Notes under the pieces: generated by a model
The model's input: only the letters and a program-made list of their open reading frames with translations
The model's database searches: none
What the model was told of the DNA's origin: nothing
Program-made: the position numbers and the translations under genes
Shown here: positions 1 to 10,105 of the stretch, piece after piece
Layout: every line of letters begins with the position of its first letter
How positions within the stretch are numbered: the first letter of the stretch is position 1
From: Macrocybe gigantea
Lineage: Eukaryota; Basidiomycota; Agaricomycetes; Agaricales; Callistosporiaceae
Reading direction: 5' to 3'
Length of the DNA: 64,000 bases
NCBI GenBank assembly: GCA_011319805.1
Contig: SJRY01000234.1
Coordinates: 310,001 to 374,000 of the forward strand

Positions 1-1096
1 ACCTGTATACAAAATATCATCCACTCGGTAATGTTAAGTCTTCTAAGAGCAGCAGAAGCGGATGCCAGCTGATGAGCAAGCAGCCATTCTGCCTGGGCGG
101 CGAAGTGTTCGATTACTTCTGACTTGGGAATGTGGCGCAAATAACGAGGATGGGAGGTATTGCCTTCCTCGTCGATTTCAGGATCATTGCTTGCATCAAA
201 AATGAGGCGAGAAAACCGCTCAGATTCGCGGAACCGGGCCAGATAGTTCTCTGTCAACCATGTAATAGTGCGGCGCTCAACTGGAGTAGCATCGGGATCT
301 GTCTTGATGATGGCGTCGATTAATGCCCACAATCTATATCTTGCCAGGAAATTCCGACTTCGCTGGTATGTTCCTACTTCGAGGGAGATAACGTTGTATA
401 TATATCTTGGAGAACTAATGCCTTCTGGTCGGTTGTCTGATAGCCTATATAAAATACAATCAGTCAGCGCGACTCGAGGTGGAGTTCGCTAAAAAAAAAA
501 AAAGCATCTCACGTCTTCTTCGAGTAAAGAATCAGAGATTCGGACAGGTCTCTATCTCCAACTGTGGGAGATCAACACATTGAAAGAAAAAGCTGTCCCA
601 AGGACTCACGGAGGAAGCTGGCTTGCAGGTTCTTTTCACCCTGGATCCAGACCACGATCCTGGACCCTTCATTCTTCACGCTGCCATACAAGCGAGCGAG
701 AGTAAGGCCACTGACAGCATGTTCGAGGTGAATCTCTTTATCCCTCTGACGCAAATCCATTTCCAACCAACGTCTTCCTTGGTCCGAGAGCCAATCCAGT
801 GACACGATTTCTAGCTTGCCATAGAAATGGACGGGATGTTTTGTTACTCTGCTGCTTGCAGGGGGTCGAATGATGAACTCGGACTCGTCCAACCTGCTTG
901 CGAATGCGTATGTTCAGGGTGCATGTGAAGGCATTTGTTGATATTACCCTATTGTAGAACCTGCGCACTCCATGCTGACGGACTTCAGATTGAAAACAGT
1001 GCCATTTCTGATCTTTGAATTGAGAATTTGATCATCAGGATATGGGCCAAATGGCTCTTGAATGATCCTTTTCAGGCTGAATGCAGAGGGTGCCAT
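1..1096 (-). CDS. Unidentified protein, partial (3' end off window)
   Basis: This is a spliced minus-strand gene that continues past the left edge. I place the start at the ATG at 1096 (MAPSAFSLKRIIQEPF). An upstream in-frame ATG pair at 1160-1165 would leave only 7 bp to the divergent NDUFS6 start. A second exon lies at about 572-892 and contains VHFYGKLEIVSLDWLSDQ and SRIVVWIQGEKNLQASFL. A third runs from about 412 to the edge, after a ttag acceptor, and contains SPRYIYNVISLEVGTY and RRTITWLTENYLARFRES. The exons read as normal soluble protein without signal peptide, membrane segment or low-complexity tract. I do not recognise the family and assign no function. The exon 1/2 junction near 900-955 is not resolved. 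Confidence 0.6.
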
Positions 1097-1172
1097 CAGT
1101 AGTAGAGTGGACGTAGTTTGCCTGCGGTGTCCCAAACAAACCCAACTTTGAGCGACTACCATCATCAGTAAG

Positions 1173-1802
1173 ATGCTCAGTCGTCGTGTCGCCCTTCAGC
1201 TTCGTAGATCCTTGCTGTTTTCTTCGCGTTCTTCGTCCTCATTGGGCAAGGCAGAGGAATACGCGCCTGTGGCCATACCTCAGGCCCCGAACTACCCTAC
1301 GACATGGTCGGCCAGCCAACGAGAACGCCCGACCGGTGGTTCTGGCCCTAGTTTCGAACAGACCGCTATGGAACTACAACCGAATCCTTTAAGTGCCATG
1401 CAACTCATTGCGAATGAGCCTGTTAGGCTTGTCCATGGCCGGAAGGCAGTTTGTGATGGTGGTTCGTATCCCGATCCTGAGTCTGGTGCGGCGTTACTGA
1501 CGGGTGCAATCGCCACGTAGGAGGAGGACCTCTGGGACATCCAAAGATATATATCAACCTGGTATATTCACGCCTTTCATTCTACAACTTTACAAGACTG
1601 ACAGGACGATATATAGGACCAGCCCGGTCCTAAACCTTGCGGGTACGGAATCCTTGTGTTACCTGGCAAGTCGTTACTAAATGCTTTCTCCCTTTTCTTT
1701 AATAGATACTGGTATGTTTTTATTGTCTGCGTTTCACCGTGGTGAGAACTAAGATGTGCTGTCGCTAGCGGAATTCGTTTCGAGCAGGCACCTCATCATT
1801 AG
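1173..1802 (+). CDS. NADH:ubiquinone oxidoreductase 13 kDa subunit (NDUFS6 type), complex I
   Basis: Zinc-binding accessory subunit of mitochondrial complex I, acting in the matrix arm. The model is join(1173..1461,1521..1561,1617..1642,1706..1711,1769..1802), 131 residues, and every junction is GT-AG. The N terminus (MLSRRVALQLRRSLLF) is Arg-rich and looks like a mitochondrial presequence. The family core follows: FEQTAMELQPNPLSAMQLI, then a Cys-His-Cys-Cys zinc site made of the Cys in KAVCDG, the His in GHPKIYINL and the two Cys of PCGYC, ending in GIRFEQAPHH. The fourth coding exon is only 6 nt (ATACTG) and supplies the Tyr and part of the last zinc-ligand Cys. Without it the conserved CGYCGIRFEQ end cannot be read. 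The gene is divergent from the unknown gene at the left edge, with 76 bp between the ATGs. Confidence 0.93.
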
Positions 1803-2227
1803 AGATAGGATATGATAGCGCAGGCGATTCCGACAAAGCATTTGAAAATTCGACCCCAACTTTTTAGTCCCAATTATTGACCTTTGTACAAGCCGGCGAG
1901 CATAACAATACATTGGGTCTCGTCTACTACTATATGTAGCTGTCCGGCCGGAAATAATGCAACTAGAGAACAATTAGTACGATAGCAAAACGAAATCCAA
2001 AAGAAAAAAAAAAGTTGTAAACAGGAGGTTAAGCAAAATTAGATTGGCGCTGCGGGGCAACCTCCTGGGTCCAGAGGCAGTCTTGGCGGGTGTGAATGAG
2101 CGTTGTTTGGGTCTTGTTGATGAGCATGGAACGAAAGATTGTAAATTTTTGGCAGAACTTGCGAAAGATGAAGAAAAGAAACCGAATAAAATGATTAGAA
2201 GGAGCGTGTTCGAATAAAGTTTGCAAT
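1803..2227. other. Convergent intergenic region
   Basis: Lies between the stops of the NDUFS6-like gene and the Ime2/Crk1-type kinase gene. It is AT-rich with short A and T runs near 1990-2010 and probably holds both 3' UTRs. I see no gene or RNA in it. Confidence 0.6.
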
Positions 2228-5200
2228 TCATCCTTCTTCCGAAGGTGAAGTGATAAACGACATAGGCGAAAGGGGGGGACATTGTCCGCCTGCCACAGCT
2301 TCGAGCTGGGAGAATGGCGGCAATGAATTAGGCGAAGATAGACTATCCCCAGTATCAGGAGATAATGGAGGCTAAGGGTTGCCAAATCAATCAGCCGCGA
2401 GACCTTCCGAAAGGTGCCATTTGCAACTCACCACTTTGAAGATCGGATTAATGACGGATTGTGCCGACTTCGGTGTGTGGCCGGAACTAGGGGGATGAGT
2501 GCTCAACTGATCATTGATCTCAAAGGCATTGTATGTTCCGTCCTGCTGCAATGGTACAGCAATATAGGGGAGAGAAAGTGCATCCTGTTGCACCTGAATC
2601 CAAGGAGGCGATGGCGATAATGGAGGTGAAAGGGTGGGCGAAAGCGATAGCATCTGCATAGGTGGCGGGGAAGCACTCCCCGCCATATGGGAACCATCGA
2701 CAGAGGCCTGTATTCGAAAGTCATGAGCCAACTGTGCCTCTAAAGAGAACGAATTCGAGGATCTTGCAGAAGGTGAAAAGTCGTCAAAGGAAGTACGAAG
2801 CGACGAAACCGAAGTCATCCTGTTGATCCCGAAAAGACTGGGTCTATTTCGAATTCGAGACGGCCCAGGATCGCTGTCGACGGTCGCAAAGGATATCGCA
2901 GAAAGATGGCCGATGCTACGGACGTCCGACGAGGACATGGAGTGGTCGTCGTCGAATTCTCGTCGCCTAGCCTTCGTTGAACGTTCATTACTCCCACGTC
3001 GTTCGCGCTCGCGATCCTCGATACCCAAAGAATCAGGTTGCGATCCATATCTCCCAGCCGCAGCATTGACAGTGGCCGAAGGAATGGTGTGACCTTGGCT
3101 TTGTCTGATGGGACCTGAAGCTGCGGCCTTGCCTTTCGTTTGAGATGCAGAGAAATGAAGTCGCGGTTCGTTGCCTCCTAGCCACTCGATATCGCCCAAG
3201 CTCTTTTGCATCATTTGATTACGCTTCTGCATAACAGCACGAGCCTGTTCACGGTTGCTCTTCTCCAGCAGCTTGCGACGTTGTTTCTCAGCCTCAAGTT
3301 GGAGCCGCTCAGCCTCTTTTTTATTGATCTTCTTCGCATCACCACCGGTTCGCTCACGGATAGGAGAAGAATCTCGAAGGGACCTGCTGTCAGTGCTCGA
3401 CGATTGAGTCCGTTTGAGCGACGTCGACGGGATTACGCCGGGAACCTCATCAACTGGTGGGAGGGTATGATGGTGAGACTTTTCACCGCCAAACATCCCA
3501 AGACCGCGCTTGGCACTTTTCTTGCCGAACGCGAGTGAAGTGAACTTGCTCAATTTCGATCCTAGAGGATGAGATCCTGAACCGTTCTCTTGTAGCTGCT
3601 GACTTCCGTTAAGATGAGGTTCGGTGTGATCTGGAGAAGTGTCCATGGCGACATCGCCGTTCTGGTGAGGCCATCCCGGGGTTGTCCTTAGACCATGGAG
3701 CTGCTCTAAGTCATGTTCTGAAGGATGAGAGGCACGTGGCGGGGCAATACTTCGAGTAGAAACAAGATTGGGATCGTATGGTGGACGTTGGGAGAGAGTG
3801 TGTGGTTCCAAATGCGGGTGTACGCCATTGTGTGCGCGGAAGGTATTAATGGTTGATGCAGTCGTTGACGAAGGAACAGACGAGTTTGGGGTCGATGCAA
3901 GGATGCCAGGTGGAATGGGTATGTTATTGCGGGGAAGAGTTTCGAGGAAGTAAGGATGCTGAAGACATTGCTGGGTCGTCAATCTCTTTTCCGGATCGTA
4001 TCTCAAAAGATCTCGTATGCAATGAACCAAGGACACGGGGACTGATTTGTCAAAAAGGGAGTGAATGTCTTTTGGCCGGATCTGGTAGAATTCAATGCAT
4101 GTAAGCAGTGGCGGCTATATTTTGGGCAAGAATAGTGACATGCCTTGGTGAACTGAAACCCGACTGCCTTCGCCATTTTGATACCCCTTGACCAGCTTCC
4201 CCCACCTATTGGTCGGTGAGCCGAATCCATACCGTATTCGTCACTTGGATCTCCCAGCAAATCGCATATCCGCGACATTTGGTCTATTTGATCTGAACCA
4301 GGAAATAACGGCTTGAGATTGACGAGCTCGGCCATTATGGTACCCAACGCCCACATGTCGACGGGATTGGAGTAGTCACGACTGAGGAGAAGAACCTCAG
4401 GCGCGCGGTACCAGCGAGTGGAGACGTACTCTGTATACGGTGGTTTGCTTTTAGTTTCGCGAGCGAGACCAAAGTCGGCTAGTTTGATTATGGCCACAAC
4501 GTCCTCTTCAATAGTGTTCGGCGGCGCAACAGGAGATACCGAGTTGTATTTGAAGAGGCCAGTCGTGGTGACGAGAACATTTTCGGGTTTCATGTCACGG
4601 TGAAAATAACCCGATGAGTGGATGTGATCTAGGCCCGCGACGATCTGACGAAAAATGGATGCGACGAGGCCACCTGCCAGAAAGCGCCCTTTTCTTGTCT
4701 TGATGAGATGATAGAGATTTCCTTCCATAGATTCGAAAACGAAATAAAGCTCCTTGGTTGTCGGCAAAAGGAAGAAGTCGTAGAGGGGTATGATGTTTGG
4801 GTGAAATGGGATGGCCCGCAGCGACTGGGAGTATGTCAGAAACAGGCGGAAAACACGGGTGTTAGAGGCGAGATGAGCGTTTACCTCGAGTTCCTTGAGC
4901 TTCTGGCATTCGTTCCACCCACCTTCCCACTTCTTCTTCATTCGTTTGACTGCTACGAGTCGTTTTCCCGCCCATTCCGGCCTAGCACCTGCACCACACT
5001 GCATAGGGGATAGCGGGGTATTCGGGGGTAAGGTCCCATGCCAGTCGCAGAGCCAGACTGTTCCGAAGGAGCCATCGCCCAAAACCTTGAGAGGGGCGTA
5101 AGAGCGCGTAGAGCCTGCGTAGAATCAGCAGTGAATTAAGGAAGAGGACTGGCATGCATATAAAATAAGCCACGAACTGGACTGAGAGTTGCCGACGACG

Positions 5201-5436
5201 AGTCGATTGTCCTGAATTGACACGCTGGGTATGCCAACGACGGTGATAGGTTCCTTGGAAATAGGAGGTGCTGGGGACGTTGAACTGGGGCATGAGGAGG
5301 GGCGACGGGTTGCTGGGGTGGGATCCAGGTGCGATGGGGCCATGCCGGTTGGGGTGGGGTTGGTGGGCGGAGGAATGAGGTTATTGTATTGGGGAGGATG
5401 ATGGCCGTTTGGGACATTAGATGAGGGTGCGTACAT
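2228..5436 (-). CDS. Ime2/Crk1/MAK-type (RCK family) serine/threonine kinase
   Basis: CMGC kinase of the fungal Ime2/Crk1 family, which in yeasts and smuts controls meiotic entry, mating and morphogenesis. The model is complement(join(2228..2371,2432..4081,4144..4824,4885..5114,5178..5436)), 987 residues, start MYAPSSNVPNGHH. The kinase domain begins near residue 95: glycine loop GDGSFGTV, VAVKRMKKKW with the ATP Lys, catalytic loop FHRDMKPENV, ADFGLARE, and activation loop YTEYVSTRWYRAPE with the TEY dual-phosphorylation motif. It ends near RDLLRYDPEKRL. A long Ser/Pro-rich tail of about 550 residues with a basic Lys/Arg/Glu stretch follows and ends SFITSPSEEG. The intron at 4082-4143 has a GC donor (AAG|GCATGT). 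Only that junction keeps the IRPKDIHSLFDKSVP segment in frame. The N-terminal Pro-rich leader is less certain than the kinase domain. Confidence 0.92.
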
Positions 5437-5858
5437 GATACGCCTAGCATTGCCCAGGACACGAAGATGGACGGAGGTAGGGAGTGGAACTTGGTCGCTA
5501 GGAGAGCAGATGAATGAAAGAGGTCGAGAAGACGAAGGGAGGGAAGAGAAAAGAAGGCAGGCCGGGTAGCAGACAAGATATGGAGTTGAGCCGAGGAGAG
5601 GAGAGCGAGTAACGGCTGTTAGGTTGTCAGGCCGGCTACGGACAGTGCGTCGGTGGCGTGCTGGGCTCTGAACGCGGTGGACGACTACTAGGCGTCGCTG
5701 GAGAACGCGTTGGGCACTGCAGGGGCTGTGGATTGTGAAGAGGGACGGGGAGAATGTCGAGGAGAGGCTTGGGTTTCTCAGGTGATCCTTTTCGGATCTG
5801 TCACAAGCCAATCATTTTTGATCACTCATTTTGTGCTGGACTACTATAGCAAGGTCAA
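5437..5858. promoter_or_regulatory. Upstream region of the Ime2-type kinase gene / 3' side of PRPP synthetase
   Basis: About 420 bp between two minus-strand genes. On the kinase-gene strand it is Ser/Pro-codon-like and pyrimidine-rich (about 5500-5600). It reads open upstream of the kinase ATG, so it is probably 5' UTR, or an N-terminal extension cannot be fully excluded. No other gene is visible. Confidence 0.4.
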
Positions 5859-7149
5859 TCAGTATGGAACTTCGTTGAACAGCTTCGACACGCTCTCCCC
5901 ATAATGACTGCGACGGATCACCTCCCCCAACACAACCCCGATGTCGATCACCTCAATCTTCTTGCACAACGCCTGGTTTTCGCTCTGCGGCAACGTGTTC
6001 GTCACGATCAGCTTCTCCAAAGCGCTTTCTTCCACTGCCCTTAGCGCATTGCCGCTTAGGATGCCATGTGTCACAATCGCGAACACTTTGGCAACTCCTG
6101 CTTCCGAAAGATGCTGGGCCGCCAGACAGAGCGTCCCGCATGTATCCGCCATGTCATCGACGAGTATGGCGGTCTTGTCCTTGACATGCCCAACCAGTAT
6201 CATCCGGGAAACTTCGTTGGCCTTTTTTCGCTCTTTGTGGAACAGCGCAAAGTCCACGCCCAACCGGTCGGCAATGGATGTTGCTCTAAAGCAAGACAAA
6301 CAAGCTGTAGAATCACAGGCCGCTGCGAATCCATCAAATTCATCACCTTTTGGCGCCTCCCGCGTCTGGAGACACAATGACCACGTCGTCAAATTGAAAT
6401 GCGTCCGAATGTAGAGAATCGCTGACGGCTCCGCATATAGCTATGTGCGGAATATCAATTCGGCTGCATCATGGAACCGAATAAAGTTACCCACGCTGAC
6501 GTCCACTGGCATGTCAGTGCATCGCCTTTCACAGACGAAAGACACTCACTTGTCAACAGGGACATCGAAAAATCCTTGAATTTGTGACGCATGTAGATCC
6601 ATTGTCTGTGCCCAAAATCACCAAACTCTTCGTGGTAAAGAATCTAGTTTGCCACCCACGATAACATGGTCGCATCCAGCTTTTTGTATCATGTTGGCAA
6701 CGAGTTTCGCCGTTATAGGCGCTCTGCTTTTGTCTTTCTTGTCTTGCCGGGAGTATGGGAACAAAGGAATCACTGCAGTGATTCTTTTTGCGCTTGCGAT
6801 CTTGCAGGCATGAATCATGATGCAGAGCTCCATGAGCGCCGTATTGACTGCCCCACAGCCAGTGTTGATAATGTATACATCGTCTTCGCGGACGATTCTG
6901 CAATACGAACACTGGTCTCACCGATGCCGCTCCGGGTGACCTCTGCCTTTGAGAGAGAAAGTCCGAGCCTGCAAGTAAAAGGAGATATTTCACCGGCAAG
7001 GTTTCAAAAGCAAGCAAGTGACATACCGTCGAGCGATTATTTCGGCTAGCTCGGGATGGCTCGTACCTATGAAGACTCAAATCTTGCCTATGATTCGAGG
7101 GGATAACAGACTTGCCAGTAAATAATTTGATTCCACTACCGTTCAGCAT
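5859..7149 (-). CDS. Ribose-phosphate pyrophosphokinase (PRPP synthetase), with frame slips
   Basis: Makes PRPP from ribose 5-phosphate and ATP for nucleotide, His and Trp synthesis; cytosolic. It starts [12 protein letters not shown] (7149). Homology then runs [59 protein letters not shown] (ATP flexible loop), [34 protein letters not shown], the PRPP-binding [12 protein letters not shown], and a C terminus [18 protein letters not shown]. Introns include 6286-6346 and 6606-6659. The conserved frame breaks at three points: after RIAES (near 6893), at the junction before [12 protein letters not shown] (6440/6549), and in HFN-FDDVV (near 6391). Each is repaired by one added base, two of them in homopolymers. 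An alternative acceptor at 6463/6464 keeps a frame open but loses the conserved LYAEPS segment. Assembly error is more likely than a pseudogene because the rest is well conserved. Confidence 0.85.
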
Positions 7150-7524
7150 GGAGGGCAATGTCCATCTACCTCTCAAAATGATGGTGAACAGAAGTGCTGC
7201 GCGGACCCGATCAGAATTTCCACGACTGGATGACTAACCAATAGTATTACTAGACAATGGTTGGTGATTTGTACAAAGATGCACAAACAGAGTTTCGGTC
7301 GATAATATGGAGTGAAAGGAGCGTATTGTCATAGAACAAGTCATTAACAGGAGGAAAAGTGCAAAGATTGACAGTGAAACCGAAACAGCAAGCGGTTTTC
7401 CAGAAAGAAAACAACTTCAGAGGAAACGGCGAAAAGCCTATGAAGAATAGAAGAAAACATTGACAAGATGACCAACAAAAAACATCATTCAAGTTGACAG
7501 AAATTCGACAAATGACCAAGGAAC
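7150..7524. other. Intergenic region between DCP2 and PRPP synthetase
   Basis: 375 bp between two minus-strand genes: the 3' end of DCP2 and the promoter of the PRPP synthetase gene. It is AT-rich with purine tracts on the plus strand. No supported gene or RNA. Confidence 0.5.
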
Positions 7525-9893
7525 TCATGGCCCAGTTCGAGGACCATTTAGAATAGACAAGAGAGAATTAACGTTGCCTGTCATTGAGTGATATGGCGGC
7601 GTAGGAAGAGGATCAGCCATCCTCAACGGATCGGCAACATTATGCGACGGCCAGTGAGATGAAGGCGGAAAGGCTGCTACTGATGCCGTCGAAGCACCAT
7701 TCATAATGGAATGCAGCTGACTTTGGCTCCAGCTACTGCTGCCGCTCGTCTGGAGAGAACTGCGGCGGTACGCATAACTTGTATTTGGCCGTGCCTGGTA
7801 GAGTTCATAACCGGCCTGACCGACTGATTCACCAAAGGCGGGAGTATGATGAGCGGTGGAATAGGGAAAACGAGAAGTATAAAGCACTTGAGGTGTGTGA
7901 GGGCTTTGTAAGGACCGTGCCGAGTCTAGAGGTTTCGCAGCCGGACTTGCAGCGAAATACGGTGGAGTGGAAGGAAGGGCTCTATGTGAAAGTAATGGTG
8001 TCATCCTAGCGGATTCATCTGCAACAGATTCAAGTAAGGCAATTTGTTTCAGTGTCTTTGCTGAAGGATGAATTTCCGTCGCTCGAGAAAGGTAGGGCGA
8101 TATATCTGCTGTCTTGGACGGAAGGCGAGGTGTTAGAGGTCGAGGAGAATGGTGTTGCATGGTAGGCAATGGCCCAACGCTGACCAATGGAGTGGAAGAA
8201 GCCATCGGTTGCGTCGGAGACAATCGATTTTTCTCTAATACATTGGATCGTGTGAGCACAGCGCTCGACAAGTCGGCTGGGGCTGTGGATGAATGGCACG
8301 GTGGAGATAGTTGAAGTGGTGCTGAGCTCTGATCGAGACCAGCTGGAAATGAGGCAGCGGCAGAGAATTGAAGAGATGAACCCAAAGCGTCCAGTGAAAC
8401 GTTTTCCAGAGAACTTTTGGCAGACGAGGCGGTGTTGGGCGTCGGCGTAGTAGGTTCAGAGATATGCGGACGCGATGTATTGATAGAAAGAGGGCCAACT
8501 CCCTGCTTCGGCTCGTTGACATTAGCTGAAGCGGATGCAGCAAGCGATGACAGAAGACGGGCAACATGAGGGTCGAACGCGGTCATTGCTCCGTCAGACG
8601 TCGTTTCCTGAGTCGCAACCTGAGGAATTGGATTGGGGAGCGACTCGGAATAATGGGGAGACGGCGTCTGTGGTTCGCCAGCCTCAGTCGAGGATTGGGA
8701 ACTTGAATCTTGAGTGGTATCAGTATAAGAGCAATGGGAAGGTTCATCTTCAACCGTAAGGTGCCCTGAGGGATCTTTTTTCGTCCTGGGTTTGCGAGGA
8801 ATGCTTCGAGGTTTGTGTTCGTTGATAAATGCTTTCAAAGGCCTACAATACGATCAGGAACCTCGAAGCTACTAAACTCACAACACTCACCCAATGAATG
8901 GCGATATGAGGTAGAATCTGCCGGGAACCGTCCTATTGCGCCTCCAAGTTGGGAGATCTACAAGCTTGAACCAGGCAATTTTCTGGCGATAGACTAGTGG
9001 ATTAGTAGACATTCCACACCGTCAAAATATACCGCGTACACTGATCTCCTTTCTCGTCTTTGTTTGGAACTTATAATCTTCTGGGACTCCGGGAACAATA
9101 AATAACGAGAGTTTTTGTTCTCTTATTGACATTTCTATCACATGTTGAGGGTTAACTTGTCCCGCTAAGTTATACCCTGTTTCTTCAAGCACCTGAAGCA
9201 GCAGAGGCATGAATAAGTCGCAGTGAATAGGGCATTTCAGAACGTACCTCCCGGACGGCACAACTCGCTGGAGGTTCATCTTCATTAATCTTCCCTTTTG
9301 GAAAACCCCAACCAGATGAGGATTTCCAGCCTTTCACCAGAACGCACTGCACATGATGTCTCGAAAGGACCGATCGAGATGAGGCAACTTGACTAACCTT
9401 GTCCCAAGTCGGATTAAGCATGATCGCGCCACAAACGGGCACCCTAGTCTTATATTGCATGAAAGTGTTGAAGGCTTGTTCATGATCGTTCCGCCACTGG
9501 TGTAGCAAGGGACATGCATGGAAGAGCATCTCGGAAAATTTCTTGAGCGGCAGAGAGGGAAACTTCGGATTTGCTTCCCGAATGAAATCTTCATAATACC
9601 AATGGCTAATGCGAGGATGAGAATTGCGAATCAAAGCCAAAGAGAAATGCATACGCTTGTTCTACTTGAAAACAGATTCTCTCCACTGATGCCAGTTCTG
9701 CATCTGGAAGATTCAGAATGAACCGACTGCCGAAACAATGTGAGACAGCAGCTTCCCGACGATAACGTAGACCTCACCTGGACAAGTCCTCGAGGACTTC
9801 GTCGTGGGTCGCATATTGCGCTGTCGCGAAATGGGCTGATGGGTCGCCAGGAGCAGGTGGAAGTTCGGGCGATGAGGACGGTGACGAAGACAT
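7525..9893 (-). CDS. DCP2: mRNA-decapping enzyme subunit 2
   Basis: Nudix hydrolase that removes the 5' cap of mRNA, releasing m7GDP, in P-bodies with Dcp1. The model is complement(join(7525..8842,8891..8982,9040..9192,9248..9346,9398..9605,9655..9726,9778..9893)), 685 residues, fully in frame. Residues about 40-130 are the Box A/Dcp1-binding domain (SRFILNLPDAELASVERICF, HWYYEDFIREANPKFPSL, FNTFMQYKTRVPVCGAIML). The Nudix domain follows with GWGFPKGKINEDEPP and the metal-binding box ending REVLEETGYNLAGQ. Box B is WFKLVDLPTWRRN, then PGRFYLISPFIGPLKAFI. The remaining ~440 residues are Ser/Pro/Thr-rich and probably disordered, as in other fungal Dcp2 tails that carry helical leucine-rich motifs. 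Seven exons with 48-57 nt introns. Confidence 0.96.
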
Positions 9894-10105
9894 GAATATA
9901 GCAAAGGCTAAGGAAGGAAGAAGGGCAAAAGCCACGGGATAAGAAAGTTCTGAGCAAACGATCAAAGAGTCGATATATACAGTGAGGTCGGGGTGGGAGG
10001 AGGATGGGAACAACTAAAGCCACCTGCGATGACAACCACGTGACTGGAGTACAAAAGGGGACATAAGGCAGTGTGTGATAGGTATCTAGTACTCATACAT
10101 CGGCT

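Noticed and set aside
2823..3538. Plus-strand open frames of 83-110 codons
   Set aside because: They lie antisense to the kinase tail exon and are low-complexity mirror frames.
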